Shown piece by piece: positions 41,701-50,369 of a stretch of DNA of 64,000 nucleotides (position 1 is the stretch's first letter; every line of letters starts with the position of its first letter). Origin of the DNA: Paenibacillus sp. FSL K6-1330 (lineage in GTDB: Bacteria; Bacillota; Bacilli; Paenibacillales; Paenibacillaceae); NCBI RefSeq assembly GCF_037976825.1, contig NZ_CP150269.1:3485501-3549500 (forward strand), given 5' to 3'. The notes beneath the pieces were generated by a model that was given only the letters and a program-made list of their open reading frames with translations, made no database searches and was not told where the DNA came from. A program made the position numbers and the translations under genes.

Positions 41701-41873
41701 GGGCACCGGGTTTACTTGTCACACAGGGACATGCTCGGTACAACTAGATAACACCAGCGATCCGTAAAGAGGTTTTTCCACTATGAAAAAGACAACGGTT
41801 AGGGAAACAACCGATTCCACTCATAAAATATCGAAGATTGAAGCTTCAGTTAAGGCCCGCCGGAAGGTTCATA

Positions 41874-41908
41874 AAATCTCTGCTCGTTGGTTGAGCAGAG
41901 ATTTTTTT
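41874..41908. terminator. Strong terminator between convergent operons
   Basis: Perfect 12-bp stem AAATCTCTGCTC (41874-41885) with GAGCAGAGATTT (41893-41904), followed by TTTT on the plus strand; AAA flanks the other side, so it can act in both directions. It separates the ABC operon from the minus-strand reductase gene. The 41701-41873 stretch holds no credible gene. Confidence 0.85.
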
Positions 41909-41957
41909 GCGAACATATTTCTTACCAGGCTAAGCTATAGATCAATAAAGCCATCAT

Positions 41958-42902
41958 CTATGATCTCTGAATAGGCGCGGAATAATGTTGGAGCTCATCC
42001 CAATTGGGTGTCGCCATGTTCGCGCGAATTTTCAATTGATCAAAAGCTTGCTGTAACGCAGTCATCTCGTTTGATGACACAGCCTTATCACTCAGCAGGA
42101 TTCTGCCAATCGGGGTTGATAACATTATTTTCAACAGGATGTAGAACAGCTTCCTTTTTTCACGGGCGAATTGCTTTTGAGCAGCAGGCGTAACCGTAAA
42201 TCCGTTTTTCTCCAACACTTGATGCCCTTCATCTACAGCATGGATAACAAGCTTGAGAAGCTTTTTGTCTTTTGCGGCTCTGCGCAAATTACCGTGATAT
42301 GTAGAAGCAATGGAATTCAATGCCAAGATCATGACATAATGACTTTTCAGCCACTCATTCATATTGTTCTGGTATGTCCACTTATATTTGGTGTTAACCA
42401 AAGCCTGGTCGATCACCGATCGCCAAGACAGATCCTCGCCTAAACCCCCGATATTGATTTTGGTTCTTGGTCCGCGCACGCTAATGACCCGGCCATTCTC
42501 TCTCCAGCCAGCGATCGACTGAAAAGCGAAAGCAACCTTTTTCGCTACCGGACTATGGGTGTGCAAATACTCCTCCATTTCCCCAGGACTCGCATTGTTG
42601 CCCATTATTACGATGTGGCTGCTATGGTTCGCTGCAAGCGCAGGCAGTACCGCTTCGAAATCCGGATATTTCATCACAACAAAAATAAGATCATAAACAT
42701 CGTTTGGCTGTAGTTCCCGGATCACCCTTACGTTATGAACCGTTGTTTGGAACTGAAAATAATGCCGAATGACATTGCCGCTTTTTTCCAACTCATCCGC
42801 TCGTTGTCCTCTGGCCAGCATCGAGACGTTGTGACCTCCACGCACCAGCTCGTGGGCTAAATAACTGCCCAGAACCCCAGCGCCATAAACCAATATTTTC
42901 AT
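41958..42902 (-). CDS. Ketopantoate reductase (PanE/ApbA)-like oxidoreductase
   Basis: 314-residue NAD(P)-dependent reductase. Rossmann motif GAGVLGSYLAHELVRGGHNVSMLARG at residues 6-31, then the family segment YDLIFVVMKYPDFEAVLPAL and GNNASPGE. The C-terminal helical domain carries NMNEWLKSHYVMILAL, where the family's catalytic Lys is normally found. The start at 42902 is preceded on the minus strand by GGAGGAG; a longer frame to 42956 is rejected. It is divergent from a TetR gene, with two matched operators between them, so it is probably the TetR target. Whether it serves pantothenate synthesis or reduces another 2-oxo compound is open; the regulation suggests the latter. Confidence 0.85.
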   Translation of the reverse strand: MKILVYGAGVLGSYLAHELVRGGHNVSMLARGQRADELEKSGNVIRHYFQFQTTVHNVRVIRELQPNDVYDLIFVVMKYPDFEAVLPALAANHSSHIVIMGNNASPGEMEEYLHTHSPVAKKVAFAFQSIAGWRENGRVISVRGPRTKINIGGLGEDLSWRSVIDQALVNTKYKWTYQNNMNEWLKSHYVMILALNSIASTYHGNLRRAAKDKKLLKLVIHAVDEGHQVLEKNGFTVTPAAQKQFAREKRKLFYILLKIMLSTPIGRILLSDKAVSSNEMTALQQAFDQLKIRANMATPNWDELQHYSAPIQRS

Positions 42903-42975
42903 AGTAACTCCTCCATTAGGGTTAAACGATTTGATCAAACTGTTTTTCTCAAACACTTATTTTTGTTTTCAGTAT

Positions 42976-43009
42976 AGTTTTTAAATAATTGATGCAATAT
43001 TTAAAAATT
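42976..43009. promoter_or_regulatory. TetR operator candidate 1
   Basis: Half-sites AGTTTTTAAAT (42976-42986) and ATTTAAAAATT (42999-43009), one mismatch, spacer 12 bases. Same half-site and spacer as the second site 74 bases away. It lies nearer the reductase gene. Confidence 0.6.
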
Positions 43010-43049
43010 ACAGCTTGATTCTATATGGATATCGACCGGACTGTCAAGA

Positions 43050-43083
43050 AGTTTTTAAATATAGACCCCGAAATTTAAAAACT
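43050..43083. promoter_or_regulatory. TetR operator candidate 2
   Basis: Perfect half-sites AGTTTTTAAAT (43050-43060) and ATTTAAAAACT (43073-43083) with a 12-base spacer. The right half overlaps a -35-like TTTAAA (43074-43079) that stands 17 bases before an extended -10 (TAAACT, 43097-43102), so binding would block the TetR promoter. Confidence 0.65.
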
Positions 43084-43139
43084 ACTCTTTTTATGGTAAA
43101 CTACTTGTAGCGACGAATACGGGAAGTGAGTGAAAACGG

Positions 43140-43712
43140 ATGAATAAATTCGAGATAAGAACGCAGCAAAAGAAGGATGCGATCATTCATGCCGCATTAA
43201 AGCTTTTTAAAGAAAAAGGCTTCATCCATGTCAGCATCAAGGACATTGCCGAAGAATCCGGTGTATCGTCTGTATCGCTGTATAACTACTTCGGCAGCAA
43301 AGAAGGGGTGGTTATTGAATGTGCGAACGTTCTGATGCAAAATACCATCCATATGGCCAAGGAGCTGTTGAAGCAAAATATCGAGTTTAAAGACAAGCTA
43401 TCCCAAGTACTGGAGATCTGTGCTGAGCATGACTATCAATTGCTTTCTACACCGGGTGCCGTTGAGGATCAGGTGCTGGCGAGCTTATATAGTGAAAACA
43501 CCAATAAAATTAGAACTGGGCTTATTCAGGAATTTATTGAGCTGGGGATGAAGGAAGGGGCCATTCATTCTTCTGTTTCTCTGGAGACCCTTTTGGAATT
43601 ATTAAGTGTTGTCGGGACGCTCCAAGCTTCCTGGGCAAGATCCGGGAATTATAAAAATAAGATGGCTGAACTTAACCAGCTTCTCTTGTATGGTTTCGTT
43701 GGACGCCACTAA
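43140..43712 (+). CDS. TetR/AcrR family transcriptional regulator
   Basis: 190-residue repressor. The TetR helix-turn-helix is clear at residues 10-55 (AIIHAALKLFKEKGFIHVSIKDIAEESGVSSVSLYNYFGSKEGVV). The ligand domain is not diagnostic. The ATG at 43140 has a modest ribosome site (GGGAAGTGAG). The divergent neighbour is the PanE-like reductase. Two inverted repeats in the shared promoter region suggest it represses both itself and the reductase. A hairpin with a G-T pair (AAATGACCTCC/GGAGGTTATTT, 43724-43758) follows the gene and may end the transcript. Confidence 0.92.
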   Translation: MNKFEIRTQQKKDAIIHAALKLFKEKGFIHVSIKDIAEESGVSSVSLYNYFGSKEGVVIECANVLMQNTIHMAKELLKQNIEFKDKLSQVLEICAEHDYQLLSTPGAVEDQVLASLYSENTNKIRTGLIQEFIELGMKEGAIHSSVSLETLLELLSVVGTLQASWARSGNYKNKMAELNQLLLYGFVGRH

Positions 43713-43723
43713 AATCAATCATA

Positions 43724-43758
43724 AAATGACCTCCGACGATCCAGCTAGGAGGTTATTT
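43724..43758 (+). terminator. Possible terminator after the TetR gene
   Basis: AAATGACCTCC (43724-43734) pairs with GGAGGTTATTT (43748-43758) over 11 bp with one G-T pair; only a short T-rich tail. Confidence 0.45.
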
Positions 43759-43846
43759 GCGCTTAACGATGCTTACGGAAACAACGCAAAAAAGGAAATC
43801 AGCCCCCCAAGGAGAACCATATACTACTTGAAGGAGGATGCTTTTT

Positions 43847-44566
43847 ATGCCTAAAACCATACTTGTTGTCGATGATGATCCGGATATTATAGATATGCTT
43901 AAACTTTATCTGGAGGCAGAAGGATATAGGACTTTGGAGGCTTTTGACGGGAGAGCAGCCCTAGAGCATCTACAAAGCAAGCACGTGGATCTCGCACTCT
44001 TTGATATCATGATGCCGTTCATCGACGGATTCCAGTTGCTCCGCATGATGCGGCAGGATTATAAAATCCCGGTCATTCTCATTTCGGCCAAAAATCAGGA
44101 ACTTGATAAAATAACCGGTCTCAAGCTGGGGGCAGACGATTATGTGTCCAAACCGTTCAGCCCGCTCGAAGTGATGGCGAGAATTCAGGCCCAGTTAAGA
44201 CGTTCTTATGAGTTTAATGAGCTGTCAGAGTCGGAAGCTCCCACGTTATCCGAAACCTGCGTCGGGGACTTGCTGCTGGATCACCGCGAATGCATGTTGT
44301 ACCTCAAGGGAACACCGATTTCACTCAGCGCTATTGAGTACAAATTATTGAAGCTGTTCATGGGGGAACCGGGGCGCGTATTTACGAAAAAGATAATTTT
44401 TGAACAAGCCTGGGGCGAGCATTATCTGGCTGACGATAACGCCGTCATGGTCCAAATCAGCAGGCTGCGCGATAAAATCGAAGTTTGTCCGAGGAAACCT
44501 GTTTATATCAAAACCATTCGCGGGCTCGGATACCGATTTGCGAAAAAAGATGAGTTACAGCCATGA
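43847..44566 (+). CDS. OmpR-family response regulator
   Basis: 239-residue regulator. Receiver domain residues 1-120 with acidic DDD at 9-11, phospho-acceptor D53 in LFDIMMPFIDG, and Lys in VSKPFSP. OmpR winged helix in the C-terminal 100 residues (LSAIEYKLLKLFMGEPGRVFTKKIIFEQAWGE, then the VQISRLRDKIE and IKTIRGLGYRF strands). The ATG at 43838 lies in the ribosome site itself (AAGGAGG, 43831-43837); the ATG at 43847 is nine bases away and is chosen. It overlaps the kinase start by four bases. Confidence 0.94.
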   Translation: MPKTILVVDDDPDIIDMLKLYLEAEGYRTLEAFDGRAALEHLQSKHVDLALFDIMMPFIDGFQLLRMMRQDYKIPVILISAKNQELDKITGLKLGADDYVSKPFSPLEVMARIQAQLRRSYEFNELSESEAPTLSETCVGDLLLDHRECMLYLKGTPISLSAIEYKLLKLFMGEPGRVFTKKIIFEQAWGEHYLADDNAVMVQISRLRDKIEVCPRKPVYIKTIRGLGYRFAKKDELQP

Positions 44567-45714
44567 AATCTCCTAATCGTCTGCAGCGTTCGCTGATTCG
44601 CCAATATATTTTTTTCTTTGTTACGATTGCACTTATTGCCGTGTTTTCGCTATTTGTATTAAATGCGTTGATCATGGATTATTTTATGGAGGCTACCGGA
44701 CCGGTCAAGACGGAGGCTGGAGTCATGGGCAGTCCAACAGCCTTGCCAGGCATGGACAGCGATCAGCATGAGAGAGTATTTTATAAAATGGCCTTCCAAG
44801 CCCTGCTGCTCTTTCTCGCATTGTTTGCAATTACCGTTTATGTCTTCGGAAGATGGACGGCTTCCCGGCTCACCACCCCGCTTAGTTCCATAGCGGACGG
44901 CATACGGAACATCGCCAGCGGACACTACCACAAAAGACTGAATTTTAAAGCGAGTTATGAGCTTGCGGAAATTCAGGACGATTTCAATGCTATGGCGGAG
45001 CGGCTTGAACGTATGGAGAGGGAAAAGCGAGAGCTTGCGGAGAGCAAGCAGCGAATGCTGATCGACATTTCCCATGACCTGAAGACACCGATGACGACCA
45101 TTCAGGGTTATATCGAAGCGATGGAAGTGGGGCTCGTCGATTCGGAAGAGAAAAGGCAAAAAATCCTGCGTTTGATTTCCGACAAAGCCAGTCTGATGTC
45201 AGAGCTGATTGACGGTATCTTCGAGCTCTCCAAGCTGGATAGTCCCGACTATCCTCTTGCTGTTGAGGCATCCGACATTTCAGAATTCACAAGGGAAATT
45301 GCAGCTGAGTATTACGAGGTGTTCGAAGAACAGAAGTTTCATTTTAAGTACGATATTCCCGATTGTGAGATCATCGTCCCATTCGACGCCACCTGGTTAT
45401 ACAGGGCGGTTTCTAATATCCTGTCCAACGCAATCCAATACAACCCGCCCGGTACAACTGTTGAATTGAAATTGGCAGCGACGGGAAAAGGAGTCGAAAT
45501 CCACGTTTCGGACGATGGCATCGGAATCCCGGATGTTATGAAGGAAACGATTTTTGATGCCTTTGTCCGTGGAGACCAAGCCCGAAAAAGCGATGGGGGT
45601 ACGGGTCTGGGACTTGCCATTGCCAAACAAGTGGTAGAAAAACATGGGGGTAACATCACGCTGACCACGAACGGGCAAACGAAATTCGTTCTTTTTCTTC
45701 CTAACGAATTGTAA
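44563..45714 (+). CDS. HAMP-domain sensor histidine kinase
   Basis: 383-residue membrane kinase partner of the OmpR-type regulator. Membrane segment at residues 15-38, a short external loop of about 50 residues, a second segment near 82-102, HAMP domain near 103-155, then the HisKA dimerisation helix with phospho-acceptor in LIDISHDLKTPM near residue 171. The ATPase part has N box VSNILSNAIQYN, G1 DDGIGIP and G2 DGGTGLGLAIAK. The small external loop points to sensing at the membrane or through partner proteins. The large alpha/beta hydrolase gene follows 98 bases later and may be a target. Confidence 0.94.
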   Translation: MKSPNRLQRSLIRQYIFFFVTIALIAVFSLFVLNALIMDYFMEATGPVKTEAGVMGSPTALPGMDSDQHERVFYKMAFQALLLFLALFAITVYVFGRWTASRLTTPLSSIADGIRNIASGHYHKRLNFKASYELAEIQDDFNAMAERLERMEREKRELAESKQRMLIDISHDLKTPMTTIQGYIEAMEVGLVDSEEKRQKILRLISDKASLMSELIDGIFELSKLDSPDYPLAVEASDISEFTREIAAEYYEVFEEQKFHFKYDIPDCEIIVPFDATWLYRAVSNILSNAIQYNPPGTTVELKLAATGKGVEIHVSDDGIGIPDVMKETIFDAFVRGDQARKSDGGTGLGLAIAKQVVEKHGGNITLTTNGQTKFVLFLPNEL

Positions 45715-45812
45715 GATTACTGAAAGATTCGAGAAAGTGCAGAGAAAGAATGATCCGGTAACCTAAGGAGTAGAAACATCTACTATATAGGTATGCAGGA
45801 GGACTGGAGAGA

Positions 45813-48071
45813 TTGGAAATACAAAGAGAGAAAGAAAAAGAGAAGGGTGGCACTTATTTTCGAAGAATAATTGTAAACCGGAAGCGCCGGGGGAGGTTAT
45901 CCCCTGGATGGAAGGGTGCGTCGCTTGGGCTTGGCGCCATCGCCTTTATCCTGATTCTGATACAGGCCAATTATCTATTGACGGGGCATGGTATCGGTAA
46001 ATTCATCGTAGGTACATTCCTGTTTGTCTTAGCGGCAGCGCTTGTAAGCGGCCTGGCTGCTTTATTGCTGCACGGGGTCAAAAAACTGCCAAGCCGTTAT
46101 ATTTGGATATTGCTGTGCTCACTCATCATGCTTTTATTCTGTTTTATTGGGCCGCTGGAAGTATCGGTAGTTTTCATCGTGTTGTTTGCCGTTGTTTTTT
46201 CTTTGTTTGGTGCATTGGTTTATAAATTTGCAACGGGAAGCTACAAGCAAGCGTCCAAAACCAGGAAAATCGGCGCCATAGCCTGTTTGTCCCTGATCAC
46301 TATCGTGATTGGAGCCGGCAGCTTCTGGTTGATTCGGGCCGGGGATGAAGCCACTCCGGACGTGACCTTGAAACAGCTGAAAACTTCAGCCCGATATGAT
46401 GACACGGCGATGAAAAACCCTGCCGAACAAGGTGAGTATTCAGTCAAAAGCCTGTTATACGGAAGCCCCGACAACTACAGGAAAGAGTTTAACCAAAGCG
46501 GTTCCCTAACCACTCAAACGGTGGATGCGTCCAAGTTTGTTGAGAAATGGTCGTCCTTGCGTACGAAGTCGCTTGGATTTGGACCCGAGGCCTTGCCGTT
46601 AAACGGTAAAGTGTGGTATCCCGAAGGGGAGGGTGCCTTTCCGCTTGTTTTGATCGTACATGGTAATCACTTAATGAATGATTATTCCGATCCGGGTTAT
46701 GAATATCTCGGCAGGCTGCTGGCTAGTAAAGGGTATATTTTTGTCTCTGTGGATGAAAATTTCCTTAATGTCTCTCCATACGAGGATATGTTCCTGATTA
46801 GCCCGCTGCTGAGTGAAAATCCGGCAAGAGGCTTACTGCTGTTGGAGCATTTGCAAACCTGGAAGGGATGGAACCGTGATCCGGACCATCCGTTTTATCA
46901 AAAGGTCGATATGGAACGAATCGCCCTCATCGGGCATTCCCGAGGCGGCGAAGCGGTCGCGATCGCGGCAGCCTATAACAAGCTCAGCCGTCATCCGGAC
47001 CATGGCCACATCAAGTTTGATTATAACTTTTCGATCCGTTCTCTCATTTCCATTGCGGGAACGGACGGGTATTATAAGCCCCAAGGTAAACTTCTACCGC
47101 TGCAAGACGTGAATTATCTAGCTTTGCATGGAGCTCATGATATGGATGTCAACAGCCTGGACGGTGCGAAGCAATATCACCGGATTCGTTATACCAAGGG
47201 TACAAATTACATGAAATCGCTGGTCTATATTTATGGAGCCAACCACGGCCAGTTTAACGGAGGCTGGGGCAGAGGGGATGTAGCAGGCTTGGGGAACCAA
47301 CTGTTTAATCTACGTCAAATTATGCCGCAGGATGAACAGGAAACCATCGCAAAAGTGTTCATATCTTCGTTTCTGGATGCCACGCTGAAGGACCAACGGC
47401 AATACCGGGAGGTGTTCAGAGATTTGGGTTATGCCAAGGAATGGCTCCCCGATACCCTGTACATCGGCAATTATTACGATTCGCAAACGATCTTACTGGC
47501 GGATTATGAGGAAGACGTTGATTTGCAGAGCACCACAATTCCCGGCGGCAGCCTGATGGGCGAGAACCTCCAGCAATGGAAGGAGGAAAAGGTGAAAGTT
47601 AAAATGGGCGAAGCGGAATACAGCGCCGTTCGCTTAGGCTGGAATTCGGAAGGCTCGCCTGGGCCCCCATCCTATACGGTTACTTTGCCGGACCATGGGG
47701 TGAGAACAGGGAAGGAAAGCTCCATCGTATTTTCGCTGGCGGATGCCCGTGGGAAAGAGGAAATCAGCGACCCGAAAGAGCTTATCAATTTTACGATTAC
47801 TGTCGAAGACAGGAAGGGCCATCAGGCAAATCTTCCCCTCAGCCATCTTTCCAAATTGCCGCCCGTAATTGAGGGTAAACTGTTGAAATGGCCGTTTTCG
47901 AATGCAGGTAATACTTCGGAACCCGTATTTCAATGCTATGATTTCCGTCTAGATGATTTCAACAAAATGAATCCGGAATTCAATCCAGAGCAGTTGAGCA
48001 AGATTCGTATTGAGTTCAACCTGACCGAGCGTGGAACCATTCTGCTTCGTGATATTGGCATTCGATCATAA
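45813..48071 (+). CDS. Membrane-anchored alpha/beta hydrolase, large
   Basis: 752-residue protein. After a basic cytoplasmic tail, about four or five membrane segments occupy residues 30-180 (LGLGAIAFILILI, FIVGTFLFVLAAALVSGLAALLL, WILLCSLIMLLFCF, VVFIVLFAVVFSLF, IACLSLITIVIGAGSFW). An alpha/beta hydrolase domain follows (VLIVHGNHLMNDYSDPG, nucleophile elbow GHSRGG near 380, GAHDMDV, and ANHGQFN with a likely catalytic His). The last 180 residues look like a beta domain. Such proteins are annotated as lipase/dienelactone-hydrolase-like; the substrate is unknown. Start is TTG, ten bases after AGGAGG. A terminator follows. The upstream two-component system may control it. Confidence 0.78.
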   Translation: MEIQREKEKEKGGTYFRRIIVNRKRRGRLSPGWKGASLGLGAIAFILILIQANYLLTGHGIGKFIVGTFLFVLAAALVSGLAALLLHGVKKLPSRYIWILLCSLIMLLFCFIGPLEVSVVFIVLFAVVFSLFGALVYKFATGSYKQASKTRKIGAIACLSLITIVIGAGSFWLIRAGDEATPDVTLKQLKTSARYDDTAMKNPAEQGEYSVKSLLYGSPDNYRKEFNQSGSLTTQTVDASKFVEKWSSLRTKSLGFGPEALPLNGKVWYPEGEGAFPLVLIVHGNHLMNDYSDPGYEYLGRLLASKGYIFVSVDENFLNVSPYEDMFLISPLLSENPARGLLLLEHLQTWKGWNRDPDHPFYQKVDMERIALIGHSRGGEAVAIAAAYNKLSRHPDHGHIKFDYNFSIRSLISIAGTDGYYKPQGKLLPLQDVNYLALHGAHDMDVNSLDGAKQYHRIRYTKGTNYMKSLVYIYGANHGQFNGGWGRGDVAGLGNQLFNLRQIMPQDEQETIAKVFISSFLDATLKDQRQYREVFRDLGYAKEWLPDTLYIGNYYDSQTILLADYEEDVDLQSTTIPGGSLMGENLQQWKEEKVKVKMGEAEYSAVRLGWNSEGSPGPPSYTVTLPDHGVRTGKESSIVFSLADARGKEEISDPKELINFTITVEDRKGHQANLPLSHLSKLPPVIEGKLLKWPFSNAGNTSEPVFQCYDFRLDDFNKMNPEFNPEQLSKIRIEFNLTERGTILLRDIGIRS

Positions 48072-48077
48072 ACGATA

Positions 48078-48106
48078 AAAAGTCGCCTGAAATGGCGACT
48101 TTTCGT
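48078..48106 (+). terminator. Rho-independent terminator
   Basis: Perfect 10-bp stem AAAAGTCGCC (48078-48087), loop TGAAAT, GGCGACTTTT (48094-48103), immediately after the hydrolase stop codon. Confidence 0.85.
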
Positions 48107-48194
48107 ATTAGTACGCCGATCATGAACTTCTTGGAGCAGAACTGGTGGTACGAATCCTAATTTTCTACTTGTTATGTTTTTGCCACAATTATTC

Positions 48195-48223
48195 TCGAAT
48201 ATCAATAGAAAAAACAGTATAAT
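48195..48223 (+). promoter_or_regulatory. Possible sigma-A promoter of the aldolase-like gene
   Basis: TATAAT at 48218-48223 is a perfect -10; TCGAAT at 48195-48200 is a weak -35 at 17 bp. It lies 50 bases before the start codon. Confidence 0.45.
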
Positions 48224-48272
48224 AAAAACAAACAAAACTAAACAAACACAATCGGATAAGGCGGTGGTAAGA

Positions 48273-49562
48273 ATGAATCTGGAATTTTTGCATCCGGCAG
48301 ATCTGCTTCTTCAATTTATCAATCGTATTTACAATCATGGCATGACGACCACGTCCGGGGGTAATCTGTCGATCAAGGACCAGAACGGAGATATTTGGAT
48401 CACACCGGCCGGGGTGGATAAAGGCTCATTAACCCGGATGGATATGGTATGCGTGAAGGAGAACGGCACGGTCCTGGGAATTCACAAGCCGTCCAGCGAG
48501 TTTCCGTTTCACAGGCTTATCTATCAAGCCCGTCCGGACTTGAAAGCGATCATTCACGCCCATCCGCCCGCACTGGTTTCGTTCAGCATTGTCCGGCGCA
48601 TTCCGGATACCAGGCTGCTTCCGAACGAACGGCAGATTTGTGGCGAGATCGGGATCGCGCCTTACGCCCTGCCTGGAAGCGAGCAGCTCGGGGAGAACAT
48701 TGCGGCTGTTTTCAAGCGCGGGATCGACACAGTTATGCTGGAGAACCATGGCGTTGTGGTCGGAGCTGGGGACCTTTCTCAAGCGTTTAACCGGTTTGAA
48801 ACCCTGGACTTCTGTGCGCGGCTGGAGATCGAGGCGCGTCGACTCGGAAATCCCGTCCTGCTGACCGATGAGGATTACGATACCGTCCGCAACAAAAGCA
48901 CGCTGCAGTTGGATACGTATATCTACGACACCTGCACGTCGGAGGAAAAAGAAATTCGCCGCGATATGTGCGCACTAATGCGGCGTGCGTATAAACAAGG
49001 TTTGTTCACCAGCACGCAGGGCACCTTTTCCCATCGATTGATTGGAAATGATTTTGTTATCACACCCTACGGTAAAGACCGCACCGATCTGGAACCGGGT
49101 GACCTTGTCCGTATAGAGAACGGCAAAGCTGAGGCTGGCAAACAGCCAAGCAGATCTGTCTTTCTGCATGAAGCGATCTACAAAATGCAGCCGCATGTCC
49201 ATTCGGTCATTATCGCGCATCCTCCCAACATTATGGCATTTGCCGTAACCGATACCGCTTTCGATTCAAGAACGATTCCAGAGAGTTATATCTTGCTTCG
49301 CGGAATGCCAAAGCTTCCCTTTCATGCGGTTTACAACGAGCCTGAGCGTACCGCTTCGCTGTTTAAAGCGAATACGCCGATTGCCATCGTGAATAATAAT
49401 TGTGTCATTGTTGCCGGTCAGAGTCTGCTTAACGCGTTTGACCGATTAGAAGTTGCCGAGTACAGCGCCAAATCCATTCTGTCGGCAAGAACGCTCGGCA
49501 ATGTCATCCACATCGATGACGACCGGATTCGCGAGCTTGAAGCAGCGTTTCATCTAGAATAG
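48273..49562 (+). CDS. Tandem class II aldolase/adducin-fold protein, second copy degenerate
   Basis: 429-residue protein made of two class II aldolase domains in tandem. Domain one (about 5-210) is complete: phosphate loop TTSGGNLSIK, catalytic Glu in KPSSEFPFH, zinc ligands IHAHPPA and ENHGVVV. Domain two (about 225-425) keeps the fold but has lost the same sites: TSTQGTFS replaces the phosphate loop, SRSVFLH has Ser for the Glu, IIAHPPN lacks the first His and NNNCVIV lacks the third. The ATG at 48273 fits RBS GGCGGTGG; the frame is open to 48174 but has no site there. Family members act on fuculose-, rhamnulose- or ribulose-phosphates. It stands alone between terminators. Confidence 0.85.
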   Translation: MNLEFLHPADLLLQFINRIYNHGMTTTSGGNLSIKDQNGDIWITPAGVDKGSLTRMDMVCVKENGTVLGIHKPSSEFPFHRLIYQARPDLKAIIHAHPPALVSFSIVRRIPDTRLLPNERQICGEIGIAPYALPGSEQLGENIAAVFKRGIDTVMLENHGVVVGAGDLSQAFNRFETLDFCARLEIEARRLGNPVLLTDEDYDTVRNKSTLQLDTYIYDTCTSEEKEIRRDMCALMRRAYKQGLFTSTQGTFSHRLIGNDFVITPYGKDRTDLEPGDLVRIENGKAEAGKQPSRSVFLHEAIYKMQPHVHSVIIAHPPNIMAFAVTDTAFDSRTIPESYILLRGMPKLPFHAVYNEPERTASLFKANTPIAIVNNNCVIVAGQSLLNAFDRLEVAEYSAKSILSARTLGNVIHIDDDRIRELEAAFHLE

Positions 49563-49590
49563 GAAGATCATGGGATACCTCAGCTGTACG

Positions 49591-49624
49591 AAGGCTGTCG
49601 CGGTAATAGAGCGGCAGCCTTTCG
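49591..49624 (+). terminator. Rho-independent terminator
   Basis: AAGGCTGTCGC (49591-49601) pairs with GCGGCAGCCTT (49611-49621), 11 bp with one T-G pair, then TTCG. About 30 bases after the aldolase-like gene. Confidence 0.7.
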
Positions 49625-49723
49625 TTTGTTCTGGCATCGACCAACGACGCAATGCCCTCCACGGATTTTTTGTGAATACAATCCTTTCCAGAGAGTAATT
49701 CAATTGAAGCATGAAAGTTGGTA

Positions 49724-49762
49724 TTTACAATAATAGCGGAGATGTCTATTATATATATAGAC
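49724..49762 (+). promoter_or_regulatory. Promoter with overlapping palindrome, DUF6530/AAA-VWA operon
   Basis: TTTACA (49724-49729) and TATTAT (49747-49752) with a 17-bp spacer. The palindrome GTCTAT...ATAGAC (49744-49762) covers the -10 box and could be a repressor site. The start codon follows 45 bases later. Confidence 0.5.
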
Positions 49763-49806
49763 AAAACATAAATACGTTTATAAATGTTTAGAAATGAGGA
49801 GGGACC

Positions 49807-50292
49807 ATGAAAATACCTGCTTCAACAAATCATAAACCCGTGATTGTGTCGGATAACTATGGGAAAGTGGATGGACGATTTGCATCTAAGACAGACGTAG
49901 GAGCTCTATCTTTGGGATTGACCGAGCAGAACGAGGATGGTAGGGCGCATATTGCCGCCAAGATATGGAGAGCTGCAGAGGAACAAGGGACCAGTTCATC
50001 TGATGAGTTACCCATTCATCGAATTCTGGATTTATCTATTCTCATTTGCAGTGCCCTGACCCATTTTAGCGAAGCCTATAGATTTGAACATTTATATGAC
50101 CCACAACATCCTATGATCGACCGGATCGGATTGCAGGGGAACGCCATGACGGTGGCTGTTTGCACGGATAATGAACAGATTCAGGAGGATATCAAGCTGT
50201 TCAACGAGGCATTGAGTGATAACGGTGAGATGATTGGAGAACGTCTGCGCACTTTAACGAGAATGTTAGAAGAATTGGGTTATGCGCGATGA
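49807..50292 (+). CDS. DUF6530-like conserved protein
   Basis: 161-residue soluble protein without signal or membrane segments. It shows a compact conserved pattern (NHKPVIVSDNYGKVDGRFASKTDVGALSLGL, ELPIHRILDLSILICSALTHFSEAYRFEHLYD, IDRIGLQGNAMTVAVCTDN, GERLRTLTRMLEELGY) that I associate with DUF6530; this is from memory. The HR..DL..L and HF.EAYR helices look structural. RBS GAGGAGGG is only three bases before the ATG. It precedes the fused AAA-VWA gene by 77 bases and shares its only visible promoter, so a linked role is likely. Function unknown. Confidence 0.65.
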   Translation: MKIPASTNHKPVIVSDNYGKVDGRFASKTDVGALSLGLTEQNEDGRAHIAAKIWRAAEEQGTSSSDELPIHRILDLSILICSALTHFSEAYRFEHLYDPQHPMIDRIGLQGNAMTVAVCTDNEQIQEDIKLFNEALSDNGEMIGERLRTLTRMLEELGYAR

Positions 50293-50369
50293 GAAAGTCG
50301 CCGAACGTGGAGTTACGAAACTTTTTTTTCCTGCGTTCAGTGTTAACGAGAGTTTGGAGGTGAGCGGTC

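Noticed and set aside
41783..41974. 63-codon plus-strand frame starting MKKTTVRETTDSTHK
   Set aside because: It reads straight through the strong terminator hairpin at 41874-41908 and overlaps the convergent reductase gene; the ribosome site is weak.
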